Below, one piece after another: positions 32,166 to 40,951 of a stretch of 64,000 nucleotides of DNA (position 1 is its first letter; every line of letters starts with the position of its first letter). The stretch is from Pseudomonas berkeleyensis (lineage in GTDB: Bacteria; Pseudomonadota; Gammaproteobacteria; Pseudomonadales; Pseudomonadaceae). The position numbers and the translations under genes are program-made. The notes beneath the pieces are model-generated. The model did no database searches, was not told the origin of the DNA, and saw nothing but the letters and a program-made list of their open reading frames with translations. The stretch is taken from positions 1,302,001 to 1,366,000 of the forward strand of contig NZ_CP059139.1 in assembly GCF_014109765.1 (NCBI RefSeq). The letters are read 5' to 3'.

Positions 32166-33437
32166 TTACTTCCCTTCTGTCTTATGTATCTCTATGTGCC
32201 TTTTAGCGGTGACAACTCTAAGGTTGTCGACATCATAGACTTCTCCGCCTTCAGAGATTTTCTCGACATGATGTAGTTCGTAGGTGGATCTTCCTCCAAC
32301 CCGATCCTTCTCTCGTAATTTGGCAGCTTTCCCCGCAAGCATACGTTTGCGATTAGCGGATATGAACTGGTTCGAGAGGGTCGTGTCCGTACCGACGGTT
32401 TTCCAGAATTTCTTACGGAAGGCATCGAAGCTGCTGAACTGCTCCCCCCGCAACTGATCGGCAATCTGTGAGGGAACTGGCGCCCCGAGTTCCCGGCCTG
32501 CATTCTCCAGCCAGATGCCAGTTACATCCTGCCCTTGTCCGGTCACGACACCCGGCTCGTGACGCAGGCTCAGCGTGATGTAGATCGGCTGGATATCGGT
32601 GCTGGGGAACCAGATGATCGCATCCTGGTACTCGGGCGGATGCACAGGCGTAACCAGGATCTGATCGGATTTCTCCGTCGGTGGGTAAACCCACACGCTC
32701 GGCAGTGCGGGTGCTCCTTCCAACGCTGGAATACCCAGCACGTCATTCGGATTCGTAGCCGGTGTCCAGATAAGCTCGATGCCCTGGCCTATATCGGCGA
32801 CGAACTGGTCGCCCCGTGGAACGGCTGCGATAACTGGCACGTTCTCCCAGCTAGGTTTTCCCCCTGTGTAAAAACCGTAGAGATCGATAGCGCCCTCGGG
32901 CAGATGCTTTATATGCAGTCGTGCACGGGTTCGCCCCATATTTAGCAAGGCGTACTGCTCACGAGTGTAAAAGGCGCTGTCTGGGGCAAGGCTGTTATTG
33001 GGTAGCAGCATGGCAATGCTGCCTAGCGCTGTACTCGCCATCACGCCGGCTGTGGCTACGCCTTCCGTCAGTGCTAGCGAAATACTTCCACCCAAGCGTG
33101 TGGCCAGTGCTGTTCCTGATGTGGAGCCGCCGACCAGTTGCAACGGCGTACCCGTTGCAGAGATAGCGCTCCCGGTGGCGAGCACTGCCCATTCCCCGTA
33201 GGTCTTCAATGATTCCAGGGGGATGAAGTTACCGGGTTGCTGATAGTCGATTACGCCATCGGGCAGGTTGCAGGATTTGGCAAATACACAGCCCGCTAAC
33301 ATTGGCTCCGTGTGACGAGGTTCAGGCGGTTGTTCCACGACAAGGGGGTGTGATGGTTGGCTGTCGAAATTGCCGTTATAAGGTTCAGGTTTTGGAGCCG
33401 GTCGTTCATGCCTGTTGTTGGGTACATAGCCGCTCAT
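32166..33437 (-). CDS. S-type pyocin, HNH DNase (colicin E9/pyocin S2 type)
   Basis: The C-terminal domain carries PVPSQIADQLRGEQFSSFDA and the HNH signature VGGRSTYELHH, then NLRVVTAKRHIEIH, as in colicin E9 DNase. The middle is the pyocin S translocation domain. From ATG 33437 (MSGYVPNNRHE) the protein is 423 residues, much shorter than pyocin S2 (about 690), so the long receptor-binding front is missing or replaced. The frame could start earlier, up to 33590, but that extension has no conserved features. It would kill related strains by DNA cleavage after uptake. Confidence 0.9.
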   Translation of the reverse strand: MSGYVPNNRHERPAPKPEPYNGNFDSQPSHPLVVEQPPEPRHTEPMLAGCVFAKSCNLPDGVIDYQQPGNFIPLESLKTYGEWAVLATGSAISATGTPLQLVGGSTSGTALATRLGGSISLALTEGVATAGVMASTALGSIAMLLPNNSLAPDSAFYTREQYALLNMGRTRARLHIKHLPEGAIDLYGFYTGGKPSWENVPVIAAVPRGDQFVADIGQGIELIWTPATNPNDVLGIPALEGAPALPSVWVYPPTEKSDQILVTPVHPPEYQDAIIWFPSTDIQPIYITLSLRHEPGVVTGQGQDVTGIWLENAGRELGAPVPSQIADQLRGEQFSSFDAFRKKFWKTVGTDTTLSNQFISANRKRMLAGKAAKLREKDRVGGRSTYELHHVEKISEGGEVYDVDNLRVVTAKRHIEIHKTEGK

Positions 33438-33590
33438 TTTCGATCCGTCGAATGAATAGGACTTAATCGGGTAATCGTACCTTCGCGCGCGTATGCGATG
33501 CCCCGTGCATCTGTGTTCAATGCCCTGAAACTTGACCAAGTGAGCATTTATGGGGAGTTGCTGAGTCGGAGTGTCGAACTGCTGCGCCAA

Positions 33591-34004
33591 TCAGTCGGTT
33601 TCGCCAGCCTGTGCGAGGAGGTCATCGATATCGGCCCGAATAGTTGGCCCGCCGCGCCGCGTACGTACGGTTTCAGCCAGGCAGCTGTCGTCGAGTATCT
33701 CCTGCATGGCTTCGTACCGCGAAGGAGGGACTGCATAGAAAACAGGCACGTTACGATCGAGGATCACCACCGTCTCACTACCGCCTTCGCGGATGATGCC
33801 CATAGGGTCTTTCTTGAAGTCAGCCAGCGATGTGGCTGTAGGGGCCAGTATTCTGCAGGTCGTGGCTTTGGGCCGTTCATTGAAGAGCGCTTCACGCAGT
33901 ATCTGCCGCACTTCCTCTGCCATCGAGCGTCCATTGCGAGCTGCCTGGGCGCGTAAATGTTCCTTGAGGTCGGCATCCAGGTTGCGAATGGTCAGGCTGG
34001 CCAT
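33591..34004 (-). CDS. Two-domain antitoxin-like protein: RHH (FitA-type) plus Phd/StbD-type
   Basis: Residues 1-45 (MASLTIRNLDADLKEHLRAQ; GRSMAEEVRQILREAL) are a FitA-like ribbon-helix-helix. Residues of about 60-110 (TSLADFKKDPMGIIREGGSE; ILDRNVPVFYAVPPSRYEAM) resemble Phd/YefM/StbD antitoxins. No toxin gene is adjacent. The ATG overlaps the stop of the BRO-like gene (TGATG), so both are co-translated. It may now act as a regulator. Confidence 0.75.
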   Translation of the reverse strand: MASLTIRNLDADLKEHLRAQAARNGRSMAEEVRQILREALFNERPKATTCRILAPTATSLADFKKDPMGIIREGGSETVVILDRNVPVFYAVPPSRYEAMQEILDDSCLAETVRTRRGGPTIRADIDDLLAQAGETD

Positions 34005-34504
34005 CAGTGCCACCAGCGATTGAGCAGGGCACGCAACGAGCTCTCACCGGGTGCTGACGGTGGAGCGAAGCGCGGCATATCGCGCAGGGCTATCCACAGG
34101 TCGCCTTGCCATTCCAGCAGGCTGATGCGTTGGCGATCCCAGGCCATCAGCGTGCGTTTTGGTTCCTGCGTGCGATGTTCCCAGGCGTCGCGCAGGGCGG
34201 GCAGCGCTTCGTGGGTGAGCCAACGGCGCAGGCTGCGGTTCTCGGGATGGCTGAAACGGCACAGGGCGCGGTAAAGCGCGGATTCGCTGAGCATCTGCAC
34301 TGGCTCTGCATCGCCCTGGTGGGTACGGAAGATCACCGTGCGCACCTGGTCGTCATCCATCAGCCGGCAGATTCGTTCCGGGTGGCGGTGCCCCATCAAC
34401 AGGCCGAACTCCTTGGCGCAGACCCAGGGCTGGCGGTCGATCATCACGCCGCGCAGCGGGCGGTTATGCCGCATCAGCAGCAAGGGGACATAGCTTTCTT
34501 CCAT
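34004..34504 (-). CDS. BRO-N family prophage protein
   Basis: The 166-residue protein has a BRO N-terminal domain (RGVMIDRQPWVCAKEFGLLM; HPERICRLMDDDQVR; SESALYRALCRFSHPENRSL; RRWLTHEALPALR). Such proteins are DNA-binding phage anti-repressors or regulators. ATG 34504 follows GGAGG. A longer frame to 34579 is possible. It lies divergent from the repressor, in the slot held by Xis-like genes in the other elements. Confidence 0.85.
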   Translation of the reverse strand: MEESYVPLLLMRHNRPLRGVMIDRQPWVCAKEFGLLMGHRHPERICRLMDDDQVRTVIFRTHQGDAEPVQMLSESALYRALCRFSHPENRSLRRWLTHEALPALRDAWEHRTQEPKRTLMAWDRQRISLLEWQGDLWIALRDMPRFAPPSAPGESSLRALLNRWWH

Positions 34505-34639
34505 AAAGGCCTCCGTGGGTTCAGGTAGGCGTGCGTCTTCGCTGGTTGGAGATATGCCAAGTGCTAATCCAGCATGCATTTTTACCGCGTCTCGCCTTGC
34601 GGAAACCCGCTACAGGCAGGGTGCGCATCAGAACAGGTA

Positions 34640-34763
34640 TGTTCCATGCGATTACTCCTATAATCGGGCCACCAACAGCGACGCGGTTTAAATGTACTAG
34701 GTACATATTCGAATAATACATGCCGCTCGATAAATGTACATAGAACACTTATGGTTTTTTCTA
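34640..34763. promoter_or_regulatory. Operator/promoter region of element 3
   Basis: The palindrome ATGTAC-TAG-GTACAT lies at 34692-34706. Related half sites AATACATG (34716) and AATGTACATA (34733) follow. The block ATTACTCCTATAATCGG near 34651 matches ATTACCCCTATAATCCG in front of the Xis-like gene of element 2, pointing to a shared early promoter. A 21-codon frame after that promoter (MEHTCSDAHPACSGF) could be a remnant. Confidence 0.6.
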
Positions 34764-35036
34764 ATGAGCGAAGGGATTACCGATAGAGGTCTTAGATTGC
34801 TGGAAATTGCCAGCATCAAGGCCTTGGCTGAAGCGGGAAGCACTGCCTATGTGCGCTGGCAGAACATAAAGAGAGGCAAGGCCCGCATCGGGGCGAACGA
34901 GATCGAGATTCTCGGTCGAGTATTTCCAAGCTATAGGTGGTGGTTGTTGACTGGCGAAGCGATGCCGGAACATGGTCAGACGAGCCCTGATTACGACGAG
35001 GCCAACCGAAACCAGAACGGCTCAAACGCAGGGTAG
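34764..35036 (+). CDS. Cro/C-like repressor, element 3
   Basis: The protein from ATG 34764 (90 residues) is homologous to 27991. It has SEGITDRGLRLLEIASIKAL, then WQNIKRGKARIGANEIEILG and the same tail YDEANRNQN...NAG. An ATG ten codons upstream is possible. It is the only lysogeny gene left intact in element 3 and may still repress its own operators. The -1 frame after its end is degenerate. Confidence 0.8.
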   Translation: MSEGITDRGLRLLEIASIKALAEAGSTAYVRWQNIKRGKARIGANEIEILGRVFPSYRWWLLTGEAMPEHGQTSPDYDEANRNQNGSNAG

Positions 35037-35048
35037 GGCAGAAAATAA

Positions 35049-35189
35049 ATCTGTCCCCTTTTCCCTGACACGGTGGAGAACACCGTTGCACTTTGTCCGA
35101 ATTGCCATCGGAAGATGCACGTAGTGAATAATTCTGAAGACCAAGAGAAATTGAAAACTCTGCTGTCCCAACTTTATCTAAGCGCTTAA
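35049..35189 (+). pseudogene. C-terminal remnant of an HNH endonuclease
   Basis: The frame ending at 35189 reads VENTVALCPNCHRKMHVVNN and ends LLSQLYLSA. This is the typical end of HNH nucleases (CPNCHRKMH, zinc cysteines plus catalytic histidine). The N-terminal catalytic part is missing, and the frame is closed by a stop upstream. It is likely the trace of a defence or restriction gene lost when cargo was exchanged. Confidence 0.75.
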
Positions 35190-35197
35190 TGGCGCTT

Positions 35198-36823
35198 TCA
35201 TGGTTTGTTTTTGGGCTTAATTTTCTTTTTTAGTCGAACCGCAGGGTCAACGTCTATCTTGGATATTTTTACTGAGTATCCAAGTGCGCGAAGGCTTTTG
35301 ATTGAGTTTTTTAAAGTGACTTTTGCAAAGAAAGGAAGGTCTTGGGGGATCTGCTTGTCTGTCGCGATTGCATAAATGACTTGATAGAGTCTTGCGTCAG
35401 GCATTTTTTGGGCGTCAGCTAGCTTTAATCCCGCAGGTAATTTGTTGTTAACCTTTTCGCGAAATTCCTGATCCCGAATAAAAATTTCTGCTGATACGCA
35501 TCCTTGAGCAAATAAGTGGCTGAGGGTGCTTGAGCTTCTATAATATTTGACATGAATGAAATCTTTCCAGTCTTTGACTAAGTCACAGAACTCGATTTTG
35601 TCATAGATCCCCCCGATGTGGATGTTCTTTTTGTCCATTAGGTGATAGCTGGTGTCAAGTTTGCTCGCGTTTTCATTGTATTCGCCTTCTGTGTCAAAGC
35701 TGTATATCGGTAGCGGGTGTTCATAGCTTTTTAAATCAGACAAAGATTGGTCGATCTTGCTTGCGAAGTTTTTATCAATTTTATACCAGAGCCCATTCCT
35801 TAAAATGTACTCTTCGCCGCCTACAGACACTTCTGCATAGAGACACCTGTAAGCGCTCCAGCTTTTTATTTCTTTGTAGTCGCTATTGTTTATGTGTACC
35901 CCTACAGTGTGTAAAGAGTTAACCGTGAAAGGTAGAGCTTTAGTGGTCAAGTAATCTTGAAGGTCACTAATCTCTAGTACGACATGCCTTGGCGTTCTCG
36001 GCCACATGTCGAACGAGTAACCGACTTGGTTTTCCCAGTCTACAACTTCTGGCTCCCCTAACCATAAGCGGGAGAAATCCTGTTTGTCTAAAACGTCATC
36101 TAACTCTAAGTCAAGGATTTGGCATGTGGCGCTATCTCTGACTCGAGAAACGTTATCGACCCACTCAAAGTTTTCGGGTAGTTTCTGTCTGTACCTGAAT
36201 AAGGCTTCTCGAAGTATTTCTGCAAGTCCATCCAGATTCGTTGATACAGTCAGTGTTAGAGCGTCTCGGCCTGTTACTTGGGAGCCAAAGCATTTCACAG
36301 TTGAAGTGCCTGTTACTGCATAAAGCATTTCTGTTTCTGAATCGATATGCAAGTCGAATATATCTACTTCTCTTGTGCTTTGTGTTCGTGAGTTTAGAGG
36401 GTTATGGTCGTAGCTGGCTTTATCTAGGCTTCTCAATTTGTCTGGGTCTACTGAGTTTAAAGTTACCCGTAGGCCAAAGTCCCGTTCAATGTGCTCTCCC
36501 TGGAGTAGGTGAAAGCCAGATCCAAAAGTTAATATAAATTTTTCGCCGCAATGACGTATTGCTAAAACCGCCCCAACAGTGCTGGATTCACCAAACGCAC
36601 CTTCAGGAAGCTCAGGTCTTGAAGTAAATAATTTTGTCCAGGATGGGGAGTGCTTGGGTGGGTCTTTTTTAATGTAAAGTACTGCTGATTCAATGTTCTC
36701 AAGTTTGAATTCTATTGGGGGTTTGGCTGACTCTATTTTTAACGTTGTGGAGTCTAGGCTTGAAGGATCTTTAGCCAGATATATGGACAGATGTTGCTTT
36801 GTTTCTTTGTCCTTATCGATCAT
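35198..36823 (-). CDS. TIGR04141/DUF6119-like sporadically distributed protein
   Basis: The 541-residue protein starts MIDKDKETKQHLSIYLAKDP and has the features that I associate with the TIGR04141 family. These are a front strand KQHLSIYLAK, an early SAVLYIKKDPPKHSPSW, a middle FGSGFHLLQGEHIERDFGLR and a basic end. The family occurs patchily near defence genes and its function is unproven. The gene is AT-rich, lies between repressor and right end of element 3, and points toward the HNH remnant. Family assignment is from memory of pattern and length. Confidence 0.65.
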   Translation of the reverse strand: MIDKDKETKQHLSIYLAKDPSSLDSTTLKIESAKPPIEFKLENIESAVLYIKKDPPKHSPSWTKLFTSRPELPEGAFGESSTVGAVLAIRHCGEKFILTFGSGFHLLQGEHIERDFGLRVTLNSVDPDKLRSLDKASYDHNPLNSRTQSTREVDIFDLHIDSETEMLYAVTGTSTVKCFGSQVTGRDALTLTVSTNLDGLAEILREALFRYRQKLPENFEWVDNVSRVRDSATCQILDLELDDVLDKQDFSRLWLGEPEVVDWENQVGYSFDMWPRTPRHVVLEISDLQDYLTTKALPFTVNSLHTVGVHINNSDYKEIKSWSAYRCLYAEVSVGGEEYILRNGLWYKIDKNFASKIDQSLSDLKSYEHPLPIYSFDTEGEYNENASKLDTSYHLMDKKNIHIGGIYDKIEFCDLVKDWKDFIHVKYYRSSSTLSHLFAQGCVSAEIFIRDQEFREKVNNKLPAGLKLADAQKMPDARLYQVIYAIATDKQIPQDLPFFAKVTLKNSIKSLRALGYSVKISKIDVDPAVRLKKKIKPKNKP

Positions 36824-37135
36824 TCGTCCTCCATGACTATCTGAGTAGAAATTTTAGAAAAAGGAAGCCATCAGGCTCAGCCACCATGGAAGGCGACTAG
36901 CGATAGAAAAGGAATCTTCGAAAGGGGGAGCACTGCGACGGGCCATCCTTACCTCTAAAAGATCCCTTGAATTGGCACATTGCCAGTAGGGGAAAGCTAT
37001 CGCGTGAGGGGAGGAAGGTAAAGAGGGAGGGGTGACTACATTGGTCGAATGTTTTGGAACGGACTGGCCTAGCCAGCGTAGAGGAGGGCTGGAAGCCCCG
37101 TTCTATGGGTTTTTCTGGCTCAGCGGGGCGGTTCG
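36824..37135. other. Gene-free end of element 3
   Basis: No gene is seen here. From 37031 the DNA aligns with the right end of element 2, with TGACTAC at 37033 and hairpin CTGGC-CTA-GCCAG near 37065. Similarity ends at about 37135, where the att core would be expected. Confidence 0.6.
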
Positions 37136-37159
37136 TCCCACCCCCAACCCAACAATTCC

Positions 37160-37196
37160 CCACCCCAAAAACAACAAAACCCCGCTTTTGCGGGGT
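37160..37196 (-). terminator. Terminator of ychF
   Basis: The minus-strand stem ACCCCGC-AAAA-GCGGGGT is followed by a T-rich tract (TTTGTTGTTTTT). It lies 26 bp after the ychF stop. Confidence 0.9.
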
Positions 37197-37221
37197 TCTG
37201 TTTATGCACTACCTACAACGA

Positions 37222-38322
37222 TCAAACGTTAAAGCGGAAGTGCATCACGTCGCCGTCTTTGACGATATAGTCCTTGCCTTCCAGGCGCCATTTGCCGGCT
37301 TCCTTGGCGCCGGCTTCGCCCTTGTACTGGATGAAGTCGTCGTAGGCGATGACTTCAGCGCGGATAAAGCCTTTCTCGAAGTCGGTGTGGATGGCTGCGG
37401 CCGATTGCGGAGCGGTGGCGCCGACCTTGACGGTCCAGGCACGCACTTCCTTCACGCCGGCGGTGAAGTAGGTCTGCAGGTTGAGCAGCGAGTAACCAGC
37501 GCGGATGACGCGGTTCAGGCCCGGCTCTTCCATGCCCATGGTTTCGAGGAACATCTGCATTTCTTCCAGATCGTCCAGTTCGGCGATCTCGGCCTCGATC
37601 TTGTTGCACACCGGTACGACGATGGCGCCTTCTGCGTCGGCGATGGCTTGCACCACGTCGAGCAGCGGGTTGTTCTCGAAGCCGTCTTCGGCGACGTTGG
37701 CGATGTACATCACCGGCTTGGTGGTGAGCAGGTGGAAGGTCTTGGCCAGGCGCTTCTCGTCGTCACCCAGGTCCTTGAGCAGGCTGCGCGCCGGCTTGCC
37801 TTCGGTGAGGTGTGGGATGAGTTTTTCCAGCAGCGCTTTCTGCGCCACGGATTCCTTGTCACCACCTTTGGCGGTGCGGGCTACGCGTTGCAGTTGCTTC
37901 TCGCAGCTGTCGAGGTCGGCCATGATCAGTTCGAGGTCGATGATCTCGATATCACGCTTGGGGTCGACGCTGTTGGCGACGTGGATGACGTTGTCGTCTT
38001 CGAAGCAGCGCACCACGTGGGCGATGGCATCGGTCTCGCGGATGTTGGCGAGGAACTTGTTGCCCAGGCCTTCTCCTTTCGAGGCGCCCGCCACCAGGCC
38101 GGCGATGTCGACGAATTCCATGGTAGTGGGGATCACGCGCTCGGGTTTGACGATCTCGGCCAGGGCATCGAGGCGCGGGTCGGGCATCGGCACGATGCCG
38201 CTGTTCGGCTCGATGGTGCAGAACGGGAAGTTCTCAGCGGCGATGCCGGACTTGGTGAGGGCATTGAACAGGGTGGACTTGCCGACGTTGGGCAGGCCGA
38301 CGATGCCGCAATTGAATCCCAT
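37222..38322 (-). CDS. ychF: Redox-regulated ATPase YchF (Obg family)
   Basis: The 366-residue P-loop protein begins [20 protein letters not shown], with Walker A GLPNVGKS. It has switch/G3 [19 protein letters not shown] and the C-terminal TGS-like domain ending [12 protein letters not shown]. YchF binds ribosomes and prefers ATP over GTP. It lies downstream of pth with a 35-bp gap, the conserved order in Pseudomonas. Confidence 0.97.
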   Translation of the reverse strand: MGFNCGIVGLPNVGKSTLFNALTKSGIAAENFPFCTIEPNSGIVPMPDPRLDALAEIVKPERVIPTTMEFVDIAGLVAGASKGEGLGNKFLANIRETDAIAHVVRCFEDDNVIHVANSVDPKRDIEIIDLELIMADLDSCEKQLQRVARTAKGGDKESVAQKALLEKLIPHLTEGKPARSLLKDLGDDEKRLAKTFHLLTTKPVMYIANVAEDGFENNPLLDVVQAIADAEGAIVVPVCNKIEAEIAELDDLEEMQMFLETMGMEEPGLNRVIRAGYSLLNLQTYFTAGVKEVRAWTVKVGATAPQSAAAIHTDFEKGFIRAEVIAYDDFIQYKGEAGAKEAGKWRLEGKDYIVKDGDVMHFRFNV

Positions 38323-38357
38323 GGTGTTGTCCCTCGCGCCAAAGGCGGTGAATAAGG

Positions 38358-38948
38358 TTAAGAAGTGGCTTTCTGGCTGTGCAGCTTGCGCATGGCGACG
38401 GCCCAGTCGCCAGCGAGTATTTCCGGCAGGACGTCGAGGGCGAAGCCGATGCTCTTGTCCAGCAGTTCCTGCTCGCTGCGCGGGGCGCGGCCGAGGACGA
38501 AACCGGAAACCAGGCTGGCGTGCCCGGGGTGGCCGATGCCGAGCCGCAGGCGGTGGAAGTTATTCTGGTTGCCGAGCTGGGCGATGATGTCGCGCAGCCC
38601 GTTATGCCCGCCGTGCCCGCCACCCTGTTTGAGTTTGGCGACGCCGGGGGGCATGTCGAGTTCGTCGTGGGCCACCAGGATTTCTTCAGGCTTGATCTTG
38701 AAGAAATTCGCCAACGCCGCCACGGCCTGGCCGCTGCGGTTCATGAAGGTGGTGGGGATGAGCAGACGAACTTCGCGACCCTGGTGAACGAACTTGCCCA
38801 CCAGGCCGAAATACTTGCGATCTACGCTTAGGTTGACGCGCTGGCTTTCGGCCAGGCGCTCAACGAAAAGGGCCCCTGCATTGTGCCGGGTCTGGTCGTA
38901 TTCGGGGCCCGGGTTACCCAGGCCAACGATCAGTTGTACGGCAGTCAT
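38358..38948 (-). CDS. pth: Peptidyl-tRNA hydrolase
   Basis: The 196-residue enzyme frees tRNA from peptidyl-tRNA that drops off ribosomes. It has [20 protein letters not shown] with the catalytic His, FMNRSGQAV, and the DELDMPPG and [13 protein letters not shown] blocks. Length and order are typical. Confidence 0.97.
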   Translation of the reverse strand: MTAVQLIVGLGNPGPEYDQTRHNAGALFVERLAESQRVNLSVDRKYFGLVGKFVHQGREVRLLIPTTFMNRSGQAVAALANFFKIKPEEILVAHDELDMPPGVAKLKQGGGHGGHNGLRDIIAQLGNQNNFHRLRLGIGHPGHASLVSGFVLGRAPRSEQELLDKSIGFALDVLPEILAGDWAVAMRKLHSQKATS

Positions 38949-39017
38949 ACAGGAGCCCTTTCTAGGAAATGATCCGGCGTGTCGCCTACCGGATCGGTTT
39001 CCGACGCTGCGAGTGGA

Positions 39018-39623
39018 TTACTCGGCAGTGCCTTCTTCGTCTTTAACGCGGCTGGCGTGGATGTTGGCCACTGCCAGGTCGTTACCGTGAGCCAGTGCGA
39101 CCAGCTCAACGCCTTTCGGCAGTTTCAGGTCGGACAGGTGCAGGTTCTGACCGACTTCTACGGCAGCCAGGTCGACTTCGATGAATTCCGGCAGGTCTTT
39201 CGGCAGGCAGGAAACTTCGACTTCGTTGAGGGTGTGGGAAACTTCGCCACCTTGCTGCTTCACGCCAACGGAGGTTGCTTCGTTGATGAAGTGCAGGGGG
39301 ACGTGGGCGCTCAGTTTCTGACCGGCAACGACGCGCTGGAAGTCAGCGTGCAGAACGAAACCCTTGGCCGGGTGACGCTGCAGGGCCTTGATGACGACGC
39401 TTTCTTTGGCGCCGGCAACGTTCAGGCTCAGGACGTGGCTGAAGGCAGCTTCGTTTTCCAGCAGCTTGGCCAGGTCTTTGGCCAGCAGGCTGATGGATTG
39501 CGGGGCTTTTTCGCCGCCGTAGATTACGGCAGGAACCAGGCTGGCGTTACGACGCAGGCGGCGGCTCGCACCTTTCCCCAGGTCGGAACGCACTTCGGCA
39601 TTCAGGGCAAATTCAACAGTCAT
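39018..39623 (-). CDS. rplY: 50S ribosomal protein L25 (general stress protein Ctc)
   Basis: The 201-residue protein is the long (CTC) form of L25. Its N-terminal 5S rRNA-binding domain has [20 protein letters not shown] and LVPAVIYGG. Its C-terminal TL5-like domain has [20 protein letters not shown]. It lies between prs and pth, 69 bp before pth. Confidence 0.96.
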   Translation of the reverse strand: MTVEFALNAEVRSDLGKGASRRLRRNASLVPAVIYGGEKAPQSISLLAKDLAKLLENEAAFSHVLSLNVAGAKESVVIKALQRHPAKGFVLHADFQRVVAGQKLSAHVPLHFINEATSVGVKQQGGEVSHTLNEVEVSCLPKDLPEFIEVDLAAVEVGQNLHLSDLKLPKGVELVALAHGNDLAVANIHASRVKDEEGTAE

Positions 39624-39685
39624 TTCACTTCTCCAAAATAACCAAACCGCCTTTACGCTTGCGACCAGCGTTGGGGCGGTAGGGC

Positions 39686-39709
39686 AAAAAGCCCCGCACG
39701 TGGCGGGGC
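39686..39709 (-). terminator. Terminator between prs and rplY
   Basis: The minus-strand stem GCCCCGC-CACGT-GCGGGGC is followed by five T. It separates prs from the rplY-pth-ychF group. Confidence 0.88.
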
Positions 39710-39731
39710 GCTTTACGTCAGCGGATGTTCC

Positions 39732-40673
39732 TTAGCGGAACATGGCGCTGATCGATTCTTCATTGCTGATGCGGCGAACCGCTTCAGCGACAACCGGGGC
39801 GATGTCGAGCTGGCGAATACGCGAGCAGGACTGCGCTGCCGCGGACAGCGGGATGGTGTTGGTGACCACCAGCTCGTCCAGCGAGGAATTTTCGATGTTC
39901 TCGATCGCGCGGCCGGACAGTACCGGGTGGGTGCAGTAGGCGTAAACCTTGGCTGCGCCGCGATCTTTCAGGGCCTTGGCCGCGTGGCACAGGGTGCCGG
40001 CGGTGTCGACCATGTCGTCGACGAGGATGCAGGTACGGCCTTCGACGTCACCGATGATGTGCATCACTTCGGACTGGTTGGCCTTCTCACGACGCTTGTC
40101 GATGATGGCCAGGTCGACGCCCAGGCTCTTGGCCACGGCGCGAGCGCGAACGACGCCGCCGATGTCCGGGGAAACGATCATGAGGTTTTCGAAGCGCTGG
40201 TCTTCGATGTCATCGACCAGTACCGGGGAGCCGTAGATGTTGTCCACCGGGATGTCGAAGAAGCCCTGGATCTGGTCGGCGTGCAGGTCGACGGTCAGCA
40301 CGCGGTCGATACCGACCACGGTGAGCATGTCGGCCACTACCTTGGCGCTGATCGCCACACGTGCAGAACGCGGACGGCGATCCTGACGGGCGTAGCCGAA
40401 GTAGGGGATGACCGCGGTGATGCGGGTAGCCGAGGAACGACGGAAGGCGTCAGCCATCACGACCAGTTCCATCAGGTTATCGTTGGTGGGTGCACAGGTC
40501 GGCTGAATCAGGAAGACGTCCTTACCACGGACGTTCTCGTTGATTTCGATCATGATTTCGCCGTCGGAGAATTTACCGACCGAAGCATCGCCGAGGGGAA
40601 TGTGCAGCTGACGAACGATCCGTCGCGCCAGATCGGGGTTTGCGTTCCCCGTGAAGACCATCATCTTGGACAC
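39732..40673 (-). CDS. prs: Ribose-phosphate pyrophosphokinase
   Basis: PRPP synthase makes 5-phosphoribosyl diphosphate from ribose 5-phosphate and ATP for nucleotide, histidine and NAD synthesis. The 313-residue product has [19 protein letters not shown] and the PRPP loop [15 protein letters not shown]. The start is GTG 40673 ([18 protein letters not shown]), which gives the same length as the P. aeruginosa protein. The longer frame upstream runs into tRNA-flanking DNA. Confidence 0.96.
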   Translation of the reverse strand: MSKMMVFTGNANPDLARRIVRQLHIPLGDASVGKFSDGEIMIEINENVRGKDVFLIQPTCAPTNDNLMELVVMADAFRRSSATRITAVIPYFGYARQDRRPRSARVAISAKVVADMLTVVGIDRVLTVDLHADQIQGFFDIPVDNIYGSPVLVDDIEDQRFENLMIVSPDIGGVVRARAVAKSLGVDLAIIDKRREKANQSEVMHIIGDVEGRTCILVDDMVDTAGTLCHAAKALKDRGAAKVYAYCTHPVLSGRAIENIENSSLDELVVTNTIPLSAAAQSCSRIRQLDIAPVVAEAVRRISNEESISAMFR

Positions 40674-40719
40674 GCGCAGTACCTGCCGGCTGGGGGTATA
40701 CCTGGATGGGTATGAAAAA

Positions 40720-40794
40720 TGGCAGGGGCGGCTGGATTCGAACCAACGCATGCCAGGATCAAAACCTGGTGCCTTACCGCTTGGCGACGCCCCT
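40720..40794 (-). tRNA. tRNA-Gln (UUG), copy 1
   Basis: The 75-nt minus-strand sequence folds with acceptor AGGGGCG/CGCCCCT, anticodon loop TTTTGAT in a CCAGG/CCTGG stem (anticodon TTG) and encoded CCA. It lies between prs and ispE, the usual place. Confidence 0.95.
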
Positions 40795-40850
40795 ATATTC
40801 AGTATCGAATGCTGTTTGACTCGGTTGACGATGCCTTCCGTGGAAGGTTA

Positions 40851-40925
40851 TGGCAGGGGCGGCTGGATTCGAACCAACGCATGCCAGGATCAAAACCTGG
40901 TGCCTTACCGCTTGGCGACGCCCCT
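40851..40925 (-). tRNA. tRNA-Gln (UUG), copy 2
   Basis: The 75 bp are identical to copy 1, 56 bp upstream in transcription direction. The two probably share one transcript. Confidence 0.95.
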
Positions 40926-40951
40926 GTATCGTATAACCGAATGCTTGGCAT

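Larger units (their letters stand above)
31726..37135. mobile_element. Element 3: decayed chimeric inovirus element with bacteriocin and defence cargo
   Basis: The left end equals element 1 (terminator and TGTCCC sites). The right end equals element 2 (TGACTAC and hairpin). The repressor and a divergent operator region remain. Integrase, rep and all virion genes are missing and no fourth att core follows. Homology stops just where the core should begin. Confidence 0.65.

Noticed and set aside
33438-33590. Extended N-terminus of the pyocin
   Set aside because: The extra 51 codons lack a ribosome-binding site at the first start and look unlike pyocin starts. MSGYVPNN is a typical pyocin start.
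36897-37163. Open frame across the right end of element 3
   Set aside because: It covers DNA conserved with the gene-free right end of element 2 and has no coding features.
12067-37200. CRISPR arrays
   Set aside because: Direct repeats here are att cores and phased 6-7-bp motifs. No regular repeat-spacer pattern exists anywhere in the window.
37054-38355. Long open frame antisense to ychF
   Set aside because: It mirrors YchF in the antisense frame and shows shadow composition. The true gene has all GTPase motifs.
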